Below are positions 16,408 to 25,732 of a stretch of DNA of 42,808 nucleotides, piece by piece. A model generated the notes under the pieces. The model saw only the letters and a program-made list of their open reading frames with translations, ran no database searches and was not told where the DNA came from. This DNA comes from Flavobacterium sp. (GTDB taxonomy: Bacteria > Bacteroidota > Bacteroidia > Flavobacteriales > Flavobacteriaceae), in assembly GCA_017995345.1 (NCBI GenBank), contig JAGOJA010000007.1:1-42808 (forward strand). Direction: 5' to 3'. The translations under genes and the position numbers were made by a program. Every line of letters starts with the position of its first letter. Positions within the stretch are counted from its first letter, which is position 1.

Positions 16408-17187
16408 TTATTGTATGAAATTATAGGTAAAAAAATTTTTCACTTGTTCATTATCGGAATTAAATACGTCTTCAAATTTTCCAACTTTCAAAAATTTACT
16501 ATCAATCAACATGGCGATACGGTCACAGGTATTTTTGGCACAATTAAGATCGTGGGTAATAATAACAGAAGTGGTTTTATATTGTTGTTGTACTTCGATA
16601 ATAAGAGCATTGATTTCAGCACAGGTAATGGGATCCAGTCCCGCTGTGGGTTCATCGTATAACATGATTTCGGGTTTCAAAATTAGCGTCCGGGCAATAC
16701 CTATTCTCTTGCGTTGTCCTCCAGAAAGGTCTGCCGGAAGTTCTTTAATTTTATCTCTTAAACCTACGGCATCCAAGGCTTCCTCTACCGCATTATCTAC
16801 TTGTTTCCGGCTAAGATTTTTTACATTCATAGTTAGCGGAAACGCCAGGTTTTGATAGACATTCATACTGTCATATAAAGCACTACTTTGAAACGAAAAT
16901 CCAATATGCAACCGCAACTCATCCAATTCTTTTCCGTATAATTTGTGCACTTGTTTTCCTAAAACGGTTACTTCGCCTTTATCAGGTTTTAATAAGCCTG
17001 CAATAATTTTTATTAATACAGATTTCCCAGAACCCGATTTTCCCAAAACCGCAATATTCTCACCTCTGTGAAGCGTTAAGTCTATGCCGTTTAAAACGTT
17101 TAATTCACCAAAAGATTTATATAATCCATTAATCGCTATAACCGTTTCTTCTTTATTGATACTATGTTGTATTTGGTCGTTTTTCAT
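16408..17187 (-). CDS. mlaF: MlaF-type ABC transporter ATP-binding protein
   Basis: A 259-residue ATPase that powers the phospholipid transporter. Walker A is GKSGSGKS (residues 49-56), Q-loop FSFQSSALYDSM near 97-108, signature LSGGQRKR (153-160), Walker B IMLYDEP (173-179) and H-loop IITHD. The SALYDSMNV sequence after the Q-loop is typical of the Mla/MCE-linked ATPase branch. It starts 2 bp after the mlaE stop, so translation is probably coupled, and the ORF is fully intact despite the lesion in mlaE. Confidence 0.9.
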   Translation of the reverse strand: MKNDQIQHSINKEETVIAINGLYKSFGELNVLNGIDLTLHRGENIAVLGKSGSGKSVLIKIIAGLLKPDKGEVTVLGKQVHKLYGKELDELRLHIGFSFQSSALYDSMNVYQNLAFPLTMNVKNLSRKQVDNAVEEALDAVGLRDKIKELPADLSGGQRKRIGIARTLILKPEIMLYDEPTAGLDPITCAEINALIIEVQQQYKTTSVIITHDLNCAKNTCDRIAMLIDSKFLKVGKFEDVFNSDNEQVKNFFTYNFIQ

Positions 17188-17189
17188 TT

Positions 17190-17981
17190 TTAAAAATATC
17201 GTATCCAGTTGACTATTTGTACAATAATGACTTCTTCAAAGAAGATGAGAAACATTGCAAGAACCACAGCTTGATTTGTTGCCTTGCCTACACCACGAGT
17301 TCCTTGTGTAGCATGATATCCTTTGTAACAACCGATGATTCCAATGGTGAAACCGTAAACAATAGATTTTGCTAACGATGAAAAAATGTCCAAAAAAGAA
17401 ATGTTCGAAAAAGCATTTTTGTAAAAGATGACCAAACTGGTGGATTCTTCGGAATGTACATTGTAATACGAGCCCAAGAGTCCTATAAAACTGCAATACA
17501 AAGCCAAAATTGGAATGGTGATTGTTGTTGCCAATACGCGGGTAACTACTAAATATTTAAAAGGATTTATTGCTGATACTTCCATGGCTTCAATTTGCTC
17601 AGTTACTTTCATAGAACCCAATTCGGCACTAATACTTGAACCTACTTTTCCAGCGCAAATAAGTGCCGTTACTAATGGTCCCAAAGCCCTGACAATGGCA
17701 ATTCCTATTAAGGAAGGCAACCAAGAAACAGCACCAAAAGTTTCTAAAGAAGGTCGAGATTGTTTGGTAAAAACAATACCCACAATAAATCCGGTCAAGG
17801 TAATTAAGGAGAGTGATTTTAATCCTACTTCAAAACATTGATTAATAATTTCACGTCAATGAAAAGGAGGGATAAAAGCTTCTTTAAAAAAACGAATTGT
17901 AAACTGGTAGCCTCTGTAAAAACCTTCTAGATAGGAATCAATTCCTTTTGAAAACAAATATTTCTTTGAGATTGTATTCAT
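17190..17981 (-). pseudogene. mlaE: MlaE-type permease with premature in-frame TGA
   Basis: Phospholipid ABC permease of the Mla/MCE system. The natural reading frame runs from ATG at 17981 (MNTISKKYLFSKGIDSYLEG) for 263 codons, a normal MlaE length, but codon 42 is TGA (17858-17856) in the sequence PPFH-stop-REIINQCFEVG. Relatives I recall usually have a tryptophan just before REII, so a TGG to TGA change is likely. Everything after is intact, including the core KVGSSISAELGSMKVTEQIEAMEVSAINP. A TTG at 17798 could restart a 202-residue product lacking the N-terminal interface helix. Readthrough, restart or sequencing error are the alternatives to true loss. Confidence 0.8.
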
Positions 17982-18052
17982 TTTAAAAACATTGAGAAGT
18001 TATCATTCTATTATTTTTTATTCAAAAGGTACAATCGCATTGCAAAATGGAT

Positions 18053-19114
18053 TTAAGCCAAAGTAATTTCTTTAGCCAAATAAATTTCCTGCACCGCATG
18101 GATAAGATTTACGCCTTCGCTAAAGGGACGTTGAAAAGCTTTTCGACCCATAATCATACCAGCTCCGCCAGCACGTTTGTTGATTATGGCTGTTTTTATG
18201 GCCTCTGCCAAATCAGTTTCACCTTTTGATTCTCCTCCCGAATTAATCATGCCAATGCGTCCCGAATAACAATTCATTACTTGGTATCAGCATAAATCAA
18301 TAGGATGCTCGCTGGCTAATTTGGTGTACATATTCGGATTGGTTTTGGCAAATTGAATGGCTGTAAAACCACCGTTATTAGTGGGTAATTTTTGTTTAAT
18401 AATATCCGCCTGAATAGAAACGCCCAAGTAATTGGCTTGCCCAGTAATATCCGCTGCTGTATTGTAATCGATGCCGTCTTTTACAAATGCATTATTTCTA
18501 CAATAACACCACAGAATGGTTGCCATACCTAAATGGTGTGCTTCTTCAAAAGCCTTTGCTATTTCTATAATTTGTCTGTCTGATTCGGCTGAGCCAAAGT
18601 AAATAGTAGCGCCTACAGCAATAGCGCCCATATTCCAAGCATCACGAACACTCGTAAATAGAATTTGGTCGTATTTATTCGGATAAGTCATCAATTCATT
18701 ATGATTGATTTTCACCACAAACGGGATTTTATGAGCGTATTTTCGGGCTAACATTGCAAGTCCGCCCATAGTAGACGCAACTGCATTACAACCCGCTTAG
18801 ATGGCTAATTTTACAATATTTTCAGGATCAAAATAAATGGGATTAGGAGCAAATGAACTTCCTGCAGTATGTTCAATTCCTTGATCAACGGGTAAAATAG
18901 AAAGATAGCCTGTATTTGATAGCCTGCCCTGTTGATAAAGCTGAGTCAAACTTCGTATTGTTTGCCCATTTCGATTAGTCTCCAAAAAAACAGTATCTAT
19001 ATGGGAAGGGTTAGGCAAATGAATTTGATCTTTCGAGATGGTTTCGCAGATATGATTCAATAAAAAATCTTTTTCATCACCTAATAAAGCTAATAATTGG
19101 GATATATCTTTCAT
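18053..19114 (-). pseudogene. fbaB: Class I fructose-bisphosphate aldolase with two in-frame stops
   Basis: One frame of 354 codons aligns end to end with E. coli FbaB as I remember it (350 aa): GYLSILPVDQGIEHTAGSSFAPNP, the Schiff-base lysine in [41 protein letters not shown] and [19 protein letters not shown]. It is cut by TAA at 18799-18797, where the family has Glu ([15 protein letters not shown] to TAA), and by TGA at 18289-18287, where it has Arg (DLC-stop-YQVMNCY; CGA to TGA). No frameshift was seen. The product would be a glycolytic or gluconeogenic aldolase; as written it cannot be made whole. It lies 48 bp downstream of the Old Yellow Enzyme gene in the same direction. Confidence 0.88.
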
Positions 19115-19162
19115 TTTAACTTTGATTTAAATGAATTTGTAAAACAGTGTTATAGGCAAGGT

Positions 19163-20251
19163 TTATTCTTTATAAACGGGATAATCTGTATATCCTTGCT
19201 CATCTGCAGTATAAAAAAAATCCATATTAAGATTCTGTGCTAGAGGAAAATCGTTTTTAAATCGTTCCACTAGATCAGGATTATTAATAAACGGACGACC
19301 AAAAGCGATTAGATCCGCAAGTCCGCTTTCAATAGTTGCTTCGGCAGTTTCTTGATCAAAGCCACCGCAAAGAATCAAGGTATTTTTGAAATTGTGTCGA
19401 ATCATTTTTTTAATTTCCAAAGGAACTGTTGGTGCACCCATAGCGGAATGATCTACAAGATGGATGTAGGCAATGTCCAGTTTATTAAGCTCTTTAGATA
19501 AGTAATTATAAGTGGCGTCAATTTCAGGATAATGAGGCATATCACTAGCTACTCCGTAGGGAGATATACGAATGCCTGTTTTTTCTTTTCCAATGGCATT
19601 GGCAACGGCGGCTACTACTTCAATCACAAAACGACATCTATTTTCAATACTTCCGCCATAATTATCAGTTCTAATGTTGCTTATTGGCGAAAGGAATTCT
19701 TCTAATAGATAACCATTTGCCGAATGTAATTCTACACCATCAAATCCTGCAAATAAGGCGTTCTCTGAAGCAGCTACATATTCAGTTCTGGCGTGTAAAA
19801 TTTCTTGAGGCGTCATTTCTTTTGGAACAACAAAGTCTAGTAAACCTTTCAAATCAGTCCACATTTGTCCAGCTGCTTTAACTGCTGATGGAGCAAGGAT
19901 GTGAGCATCTTTATGCATATTAAGCGGATGGCTGATTCTTCCTGAATGCATCAATTGAACAAATATTTTTCCTTCGTTTTTATGAACCGACTTTGTGATT
20001 TCTTTCCAGCCTGCTACTTGTAATTCACTAAATATTCCAGGTATTCTGGCATATCCAAGACCGTTGGGTGATGGCGATGTTCCCTCAGTTATAATCAATC
20101 CCGCACTGGAACGCTGTGTATAATATTCTTCCATAAGTTCATTAGGAACATTGTCAATCGCCCTACATCTTGTCATGGGTGCCATTACAATTCGATTTTT
20201 CAATGTTAGGGAACCAACTTTTCTAGGTGTAAACAGTTTATGTGTTTTCAT
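19163..20251 (-). CDS. Old Yellow Enzyme family alkene reductase (NemA-like)
   Basis: FMN-dependent ene-reductase of 362 residues that reduces activated C=C bonds or nitro groups with NAD(P)H. The N-terminus HKLFTPRKVGSLTLKNRIVM and APMTRCRA are diagnostic. FVQLMHSGRISHP, the substrate-binding His/Asn pair in VELHSANGYLLEEFLSP, and the NYGGSIENRCRF loop all follow in the normal order. The C-terminal part keeps the flavin phosphate site (LILCGGFDQETAE; ADLIAFGRPFINNPDL). The ORF is complete although its downstream neighbour fbaB is broken. The physiological substrate cannot be told. Confidence 0.9.
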   Translation of the reverse strand: MKTHKLFTPRKVGSLTLKNRIVMAPMTRCRAIDNVPNELMEEYYTQRSSAGLIITEGTSPSPNGLGYARIPGIFSELQVAGWKEITKSVHKNEGKIFVQLMHSGRISHPLNMHKDAHILAPSAVKAAGQMWTDLKGLLDFVVPKEMTPQEILHARTEYVAASENALFAGFDGVELHSANGYLLEEFLSPISNIRTDNYGGSIENRCRFVIEVVAAVANAIGKEKTGIRISPYGVASDMPHYPEIDATYNYLSKELNKLDIAYIHLVDHSAMGAPTVPLEIKKMIRHNFKNTLILCGGFDQETAEATIESGLADLIAFGRPFINNPDLVERFKNDFPLAQNLNMDFFYTADEQGYTDYPVYKE

Positions 20252-20915
20252 GTTTATCGCTCTTAAATTACTGATATAAAGATAATTATATTTATTGTCT
20301 TTTGTAAATAAAAATAGGGAAGAAATAATCAGTATCGAATATCCAATGAAGACATAGCCATTTTTAAAATTAGAAAATCATTTTTTTTATAGGAAATTAT
20401 GGTTTCTAAACATGCTATCGAAGTGTACAGATTGATATACAAATAAAATTTGAAAAGTAAATACATAAATATCGCTTAATCCTTAATGTACAGTTTCGGC
20501 TCTAAAATTGTATTTTCTGAATACTTGATAGCCCAATTTATTTTTTATGTGGTGGATTGGTAACAATATTCAAAATTTCGCCGACTTCTATATAATCGGG
20601 TGTTGCAAATCCGAAGTTGACATTTTCTAATTTTTTTAATCAAAAGGCGTTTTCTGAATTTCGGTATTGATTAAACTTCGATTGTAAAAACACTATAGCC
20701 AATCGCCATCACAAACCAATCTCCACAAAGCAGTTCCTACTGTTCCATACCCATCAGCAAATTGAATGGTATTGCAATTGATTGCCACACCCTTAAAAAA
20801 CTTCGTGTTTTTTTTAGCGTTCGTATCTTTATACCGAAACAAATTATTATAGCTGTAATTATTAATGAATTGAGGTCTCACAAATTTTCACAAATTAATT
20901 CGTGCTAATTTTTGA
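20252..20915. other. Degraded intergenic region with protein-like shards
   Basis: No intact gene is supported. On the minus strand, 20881-20693 is a short open frame (MRPQFINNYSYNNLF ... TIQFADGYGTVGTALW) of no recognised family. Below it a second frame reads KLENVNFGFATPDYIEVGE ... NPPHKK up to a TAA at 20540-20538, with an in-frame TGA interrupting its upstream part (SENAF-stop-LKKL). A third shard, ILEPKLYIKD, lies near 20484-20515. These look like remains of one or more decayed genes. Confidence 0.4.
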
Positions 20916-20943
20916 AAATAAATAAATAAATAAATAAATAAAT
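20916..20943. repeat. (AAAT)7 tetranucleotide tract
   Basis: Seven perfect AAAT units lie in the gap downstream of the DUF3037 gene. Such tracts slip during replication, and length may differ between strains. It is not within a coding frame and sits at the 3' side of the minus-strand gene, so phase variation is not obvious. Just before it, CACAAATTAATTCGTGC-type words resemble other intergenic repeats. Confidence 0.8.
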
Positions 20944-21021
20944 GTTGCAACCTTGCATACTTTCAGAGCAAAGAGTTATTTGCCTAAAATGACTTTTCAA
21001 GAATTTTTTCTTTTCACTTAA

Positions 21022-21405
21022 TTACAAAACCATTTCTTCAAATAAGCGTTGGGTTGTTTGGTCTAAATCATCACACAAGCCTGGATGCGGTCTTGAAGTT
21101 TGTATGGCAGAGCTGCGAAGTGCCGTCAACCAACGGAAACGCGATGGAATATCAAATTGGCCTATGGGTCCACCTGATTTTTCGCCGTGTGCCACTTTCG
21201 CAAATGCTTGTACATTTAAATGCAATTGTTCTACATCTAAATCATCCGAAAACAGCCGTAGTTTTGCTTCATTTATCGAATATAACACCTTGATAAACTT
21301 TGCTTTTTTAGAAAAGAGAATAATACCTACATTGAGGAATTCTTCGCGTTCTACCCTTGGCACAACCCTGATTACGGCATACTCATATAAGTGCTTCTCT
21401 TGCAT
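21022..21405 (-). CDS. DUF3037 domain-containing protein
   Basis: A 127-residue soluble protein starting MQEKHLYEYAVIRVVPRVEREEFLNVGIILFSKKAKFI, the recognisable DUF3037 N-terminus. The C-terminus carries SRFRWLTALRSSAIQTSRPHPG, also typical. The function is unknown. It overlaps the HipA-like kinase gene upstream by 23 bp, so the two are translated from one mRNA. DUF3037 genes are, to my knowledge, recurrently paired with HipA-family kinase genes, suggesting a partner, substrate or antagonist of the kinase; this is inference. Confidence 0.8.
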   Translation of the reverse strand: MQEKHLYEYAVIRVVPRVEREEFLNVGIILFSKKAKFIKVLYSINEAKLRLFSDDLDVEQLHLNVQAFAKVAHGEKSGGPIGQFDIPSRFRWLTALRSSAIQTSRPHPGLCDDLDQTTQRLFEEMVL

Positions 21406-22177
21406 TTTGTGCTTCGTTTATAAAAATTTCGGAATGGTTCAAACGTATCGATAAAAACTGGAAATAGACCTCTCGAATCGCTTCTGGAGTTTCCTCGGTT
21501 TCGTCCCATTGCAGCCAATCTTCTGGAATCAGATTCACGATATTCTGCAATACATCATTAGTTAATATTTCTTTGAATGTTGCATCCGTTTCGGGCAACA
21601 AGGAAGCCTGAGGCAACAATACGTGGTCTTTTATCAGAGCAAAAGGACTTTGTGCGTGCTTTTCCCAGTTGGTCCACGAGTGATGAAAATAAAGACTCGC
21701 GCCGTGATCAATCAACCATAATTCTTTATGCCAAATCAACATATTGGTATTTCTAAACGTTCGATCGACATTGGTAATAAAAGCATCCAACCAAACAATT
21801 TGAGAAGCTAGTTTCGGATCAACCAAAGTAACAACAGGGTCAAAATTTATGGCTCCCGATAAATAATGCAACGCTAAATTGAGTCCTTGGCTGCCTTGTA
21901 GCAAATCTTGAATTTCTTCGTCGGCTTCGCTGCGTCCAAAAGCTTCATCGAGATGGGCATAAACCAATTCGGGCATTTTTAGCTTTAAAACACGGGCAAT
22001 TTCACCGCCAATTAATTCGGCGATTAAGGCTTTTACACCATGTCCCGCTCCTTTGAATTTCAACACATATTTAAAATCATCATCGGCTTCAGCGAGTGCT
22101 GGCAAAGAACCACCTTCTCGCAATGGAGTGATGTATCGCGTAACATTTACGGTTCTAAGATGTTTTATTTTTTCCAT
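21383..22177 (-). CDS. HipA-family kinase
   Basis: A 264-residue kinase-like protein from ATG at 22177 (MEKIKHLRTVNVTRYITPLREGGS); an upstream TTG at 22213 overlaps the predicted -7 box and is rejected. The ATP lysine is likely Lys40 (KYVLKFKG). The catalytic region DAFITNVDRTFRNTNML (131-147) gives the Asp/Asn set, and LIDHGASLYFHH (D157) the metal-binding Asp. It is shorter than E. coli HipA (440 aa), lacking its N-terminal subdomain, and no HipB-like DNA-binding antitoxin is adjacent. Instead it overlaps DUF3037. It probably phosphorylates a protein, or is a compact toxin-like kinase; the target is unknown. Confidence 0.8.
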   Translation of the reverse strand: MEKIKHLRTVNVTRYITPLREGGSLPALAEADDDFKYVLKFKGAGHGVKALIAELIGGEIARVLKLKMPELVYAHLDEAFGRSEADEEIQDLLQGSQGLNLALHYLSGAINFDPVVTLVDPKLASQIVWLDAFITNVDRTFRNTNMLIWHKELWLIDHGASLYFHHSWTNWEKHAQSPFALIKDHVLLPQASLLPETDATFKEILTNDVLQNIVNLIPEDWLQWDETEETPEAIREVYFQFLSIRLNHSEIFINEAQNAREALI

Positions 22178-22210
22178 AATTGTATTGGATAAAGCAGTTT
22201 TGCTTGGATA

Positions 22211-22218
22211 CAAACTTA
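22211..22218 (-). promoter_or_regulatory. -7 promoter box (TAAGTTTG) of the HipA-DUF3037 operon
   Basis: Read on the minus strand, TAAGTTTG matches TAnnTTTG and would start transcription near 22204, between it and the ATG at 22177. No good -33 element was seen. It helps choose the translation start. Confidence 0.45.
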
Positions 22219-22254
22219 CAAATAACTGGGATAAAATTCATTCATGAGTGCTAT

Positions 22255-23109
22255 TTACGTCCCTTTTTCTAAACTCAAATAGGCTTTCCCAATATTCGCA
22301 ATAATATCCGAAGCGATAAAAGACTGATACCCCGTTTCAGGCAATGCAATATCAGCGGTTAATCCGTGGAGGTAAGCACCTAAAATTGCTGCATCAATAG
22401 GCTCATAAGACTGCGCCACTAGACTGGTAATCATCCCCGTCAAAACATCGCCGCTTCCTGCGGTTGCCAAAGCGGCATTTCCCGTAGTATTTTCATAGAC
22501 AATTGCTCCATCAATGACTTGCGTTGGTGCGCCTTTCATAACGATTATAATTTGGTGTTGTTTTGAAAAAGAGATTGCTTTAGTCATTTTCTCGGATTCA
22601 GAATTCCATTTTCCTATCAATCTTTCGAGTTCCTTAAGGTGTGGCGTAAAAATCGTTTTGGGTTGTATTAAAGCTAGTGATTTTTTGTTTTGGGATATAC
22701 TATTTAATGCGTCAGCATCTATTATCAAGGGGATTCTATTCGTTTTCAAAAATTGATACAGTGCATTTTTGGTTTCTACTGCTTGACCTAAACCGGGACC
22801 AATTCCAATAGCTTGGGGTATTATGTCAAAAATAATATTGGAGATTAATTTTTCCTCCCTATCCGTCAAAACCATGACTTCTGGAATAGCGGTTTGCAGA
22901 ATATCGTAGCCACATTTGGGTATAAAAACGGTGACTAATCCGCAACCGGTTTTCAAACACGCTTTGGCAGACAAACTCACTGCCCCAATTTTTCCATAAC
23001 TTCCACCCATGATCAAAGCGTGACCCTGAATGCCTTTGTGGGTGTGCTGATCCGGTTGTTTATAGTGTTTTAGGATTTCGTTTTTGTCAATGTAAATACA
23101 AGTATTCAT
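22255..23109 (-). CDS. nnrD: ADP-dependent NAD(P)H-hydrate dehydratase
   Basis: A 284-residue ribokinase-fold repair enzyme that dehydrates damaged NAD(P)H hydrate using ADP. Diagnostic motifs are [20 protein letters not shown] near residue 30, a central [15 protein letters not shown] and the C-terminal [17 protein letters not shown] near 216-232. Many bacteria fuse it to the NnrE epimerase domain; here only the dehydratase part is present. It lies between the kinase pair and priA, all on the minus strand. Confidence 0.9.
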   Translation of the reverse strand: MNTCIYIDKNEILKHYKQPDQHTHKGIQGHALIMGGSYGKIGAVSLSAKACLKTGCGLVTVFIPKCGYDILQTAIPEVMVLTDREEKLISNIIFDIIPQAIGIGPGLGQAVETKNALYQFLKTNRIPLIIDADALNSISQNKKSLALIQPKTIFTPHLKELERLIGKWNSESEKMTKAISFSKQHQIIIVMKGAPTQVIDGAIVYENTTGNAALATAGSGDVLTGMITSLVAQSYEPIDAAILGAYLHGLTADIALPETGYQSFIASDIIANIGKAYLSLEKGT

Positions 23110-23196
23110 AAAAATTAGTTTGCTTAAAATTACGCATTTAAAAGCTCATAAAAACCATTAGTTGTAATTGATTTTACAGTATCCATCAACATTTTT

Positions 23197-25662
23197 TTAA
23201 TAAAAATCAACATTTGAAGTAACTTTTATCGCTCGATACTGAGCAACAGCCTCAAAACTATTTAGTATTTTCTGAATCATTTTTTTTGTATTTCCAATGG
23301 ATGTGTTTTGAGGAATTTTGACAATAATGGTACGAATGTATTCGTTTCTAATTCTGCTAATTACTGGTTCTTCTGGCCCTAAAACTGGCATATCCAGATT
23401 CTGGCGCATCACTTGGTACAACCACATAGAACCGTCCTTCAGCTTATCAAAATCACGTTGTTTCAAAGTCAGTTTTATAATTCTGAAATAAGGCGGATAT
23501 TTATAAATTTGTCGGTCATACAGCTGCTCAGTGTACATCCCTAGATAATCATTATTAGTAACTTGCTGTATGGTATTGTGGTTGGGATTATAGGTTTGTA
23601 TAATTACTTTTCCTTGCTTTTCAGAACGTCCTGCTCTACCTGCAACTTGAGTCATCATTTGAAAACTTCGCTCAAAAGCTCTAAAATCAGGATGATACAA
23701 CATATTATCCGCATTCATAATCCCCACTAAACTCACGTTATCAAAATCCAATCCTTTAGCCAGCATTTGAGTTCCTACCAAGATATCCATTTCTCTATTC
23801 TTGAAACTATCAATGATTTTTTCGAAACCAAATTTTCCTCGGGTGGTATCCTGATCCATTCTTCCTATTTTTGAATTTGGAAAAATAGAAATCAATTCTT
23901 GTTCGATTTGTTCGGTTCCAAAGCCTTTTGTAGTCAAATCAACGCTTGAGCATGCCTGACAGTGCTTAGGTTTTGCCATAGTATATCCACAATAATGACA
24001 ACGTAACTGGTTTTTATGTTTGTGATACGTCAAACTTACATCACATTGTTGGCATTGTGGCACATGACCACAAGTGATACACTCAATAATAGGTGAATAT
24101 CCTCTACGGTTTTGAAATAAAATAACTTGTTCTCCTAATGACAATGCGTTTGTAATTTCTTCGATTAAAACATCGCTGAAATGTCCCGTCATTTTTTTAC
24201 GAAAGTATTTGTCTTTCAAATCCACTAATTCGATATTGGGCATCATTACATTTCCAAATCGTTTTGAAATTTCTACCAGTCCAAATTTATCTGATTTTGC
24301 ATTAAAATACGTTTCTATACTAGGTGTTGCTGATCCTAATAAAACTTTTGCCTTGTGCGAATAGGCCAAAACTATAGCGGCATCTCTCGCATGATATCGT
24401 GGAGCGGGATCTACTTGCTTGAAGGTTGGTTCATGCTCTTCATCTACAATTATGAATCCCAAATTTTGAAATGGCAAAAACAGAGCAGACCTCGCTCCTA
24501 TTACCACTTGTGCTTTTTCGGAGTTTTGTACTACTTGATTCCAAACTTCAATACGTTCGTTATTGTTGTATTTCGAATGAAAAACGGCAACTTTATTTCC
24601 AAAATAAGTTCTTAATCGGCCCACTAATTGAGTTGTTAAAGCGATTTCGGGCAGTAAATACAAGATTTGTTTTCCTGTTACCAGATATTCTTCAATGAGT
24701 TTAATGTAAATTTCGGTTTTTCCACTAGAAGTGACTCCGTGCAATAAACACACTTCTTTTTGAGTAAAACGTTCTTTAATTTCCTCGAAAGCAGTTTGCT
24801 GCGTAGCACTTAACTGCAGCTCATCCTCACGGATTTTTCCATTAAAATTTACGCGGTCTTCCTGAAGAAAATAATCTTCAAATATTTCTTTTTCGATTAA
24901 AGCTTTCACGATTGCCGAAGAAGAATTTGCAGCTTCAACAAGTTTTTTGACCGTTATAGGTTTAGCTTGGCCTTGGGTCTTTTCCGAAGCGCTTAACTGG
25001 AAATAACGCAGTACGATTTCTCTTTGTTTGTTGGCATTTTTTAGCGTTTCCAGTAGTTCGCTTAAACCTTGATTGGATTCATATTTAGGGTGCAAGCGCA
25101 CGTATCGAACCAACTTAGGTTTGTAGCTTTCTTGAATTTCTTCCTGAAGTACCAGAATATTCCTATCAACTAGTTTTTGAATAACAGGAAATATATTTTT
25201 CTTGTTTAAAATCGAAATAATATCTTGGATTTTTAGAGAGCTCTGCTGTTGCAAGGCTTCGTAAACTAGGAACTCATCATCCGAAAGGAGACTAGTATCA
25301 ATAAAGGAATCGGTTTTTTGAGAAATCAGGGTTTCGCTTTCCAGCAAAAGCGCACTTGGCATGGCGCCACGATACACATCTCCAATGGCACACATATAAT
25401 AGGAAGCAATCCATTGCCAATGTGCTATTTGGATTTCAGTTACAATGGGTCTTTCATCTAGGATTTGATGAATTTCCTTGGCTTCGTATAGTTCAGGTTT
25501 ATTTTGATGAATTTGAATAACTAAAGCCGTGTAAATTTTACTTTTCCCAAAAGGAACTGCCACCCGCATTCCTTTTTTGATATAATGAAATTCCGTTTCG
25601 GAAACACTATAGGTAAAAGTTTTGGCTAAGGAAAGTGGTAAAATTACTTCAACAAAATGCAT
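23197..25662 (-). CDS. priA: Primosomal replication restart helicase PriA
   Basis: An 821-residue superfamily-2 DNA helicase that reloads the replisome at stalled forks. The N-terminal DNA-binding part begins MHFVEVILPLSLAKTFTYSV. The helicase motor has Walker A GVTSSGKTEIY (about residue 310) and DEEHEPTFKQ (about 407). A zinc-binding insert with paired cysteines follows (CITCGH, CQQCDVSLTYH, CHYCG, CQAC; about 526-570). The motor ends with GTQMLAKGLDFDNV and the QVAGRAGR motif. Length and order fit the family. Confidence 0.97.
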   Translation of the reverse strand: MHFVEVILPLSLAKTFTYSVSETEFHYIKKGMRVAVPFGKSKIYTALVIQIHQNKPELYEAKEIHQILDERPIVTEIQIAHWQWIASYYMCAIGDVYRGAMPSALLLESETLISQKTDSFIDTSLLSDDEFLVYEALQQQSSLKIQDIISILNKKNIFPVIQKLVDRNILVLQEEIQESYKPKLVRYVRLHPKYESNQGLSELLETLKNANKQREIVLRYFQLSASEKTQGQAKPITVKKLVEAANSSSAIVKALIEKEIFEDYFLQEDRVNFNGKIREDELQLSATQQTAFEEIKERFTQKEVCLLHGVTSSGKTEIYIKLIEEYLVTGKQILYLLPEIALTTQLVGRLRTYFGNKVAVFHSKYNNNERIEVWNQVVQNSEKAQVVIGARSALFLPFQNLGFIIVDEEHEPTFKQVDPAPRYHARDAAIVLAYSHKAKVLLGSATPSIETYFNAKSDKFGLVEISKRFGNVMMPNIELVDLKDKYFRKKMTGHFSDVLIEEITNALSLGEQVILFQNRRGYSPIIECITCGHVPQCQQCDVSLTYHKHKNQLRCHYCGYTMAKPKHCQACSSVDLTTKGFGTEQIEQELISIFPNSKIGRMDQDTTRGKFGFEKIIDSFKNREMDILVGTQMLAKGLDFDNVSLVGIMNADNMLYHPDFRAFERSFQMMTQVAGRAGRSEKQGKVIIQTYNPNHNTIQQVTNNDYLGMYTEQLYDRQIYKYPPYFRIIKLTLKQRDFDKLKDGSMWLYQVMRQNLDMPVLGPEEPVISRIRNEYIRTIIVKIPQNTSIGNTKKMIQKILNSFEAVAQYRAIKVTSNVDFY

Positions 25663-25673
25663 TTAATAGGAGT

Positions 25674-25724
25674 TAAGAGTTATGAGTTATGTGTAGTTTT
25701 TTTACTTTGAACTCATAACTCTTA
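25674..25724. repeat. Intergenic inverted repeat upstream of priA
   Basis: TAAGAGTTATGAGTT (25674-25688) is perfectly inverted as AACTCATAACTCTTA (25710-25724). It nearly fills the 70 bp gap between the DUF2147 gene and priA. Words of the gagttatgagtt type recur between genes in Flavobacterium, from memory. It may act as a processing or termination hairpin, since T's follow on the plus side. Confidence 0.7.
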
Positions 25725-25732
25725 CTTTATTA

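Noticed and set aside
20693..20881. FADGYGTVGTALW as a Fic-type HPFxDGNGR motif
   Set aside because: The His, Pro, Asn and Arg of the Fic signature are missing and the context does not fit, so the resemblance is probably accidental.
24355..24698. Plus-strand ORFs opposite priA
   Set aside because: Antisense shadows of the conserved helicase motor.
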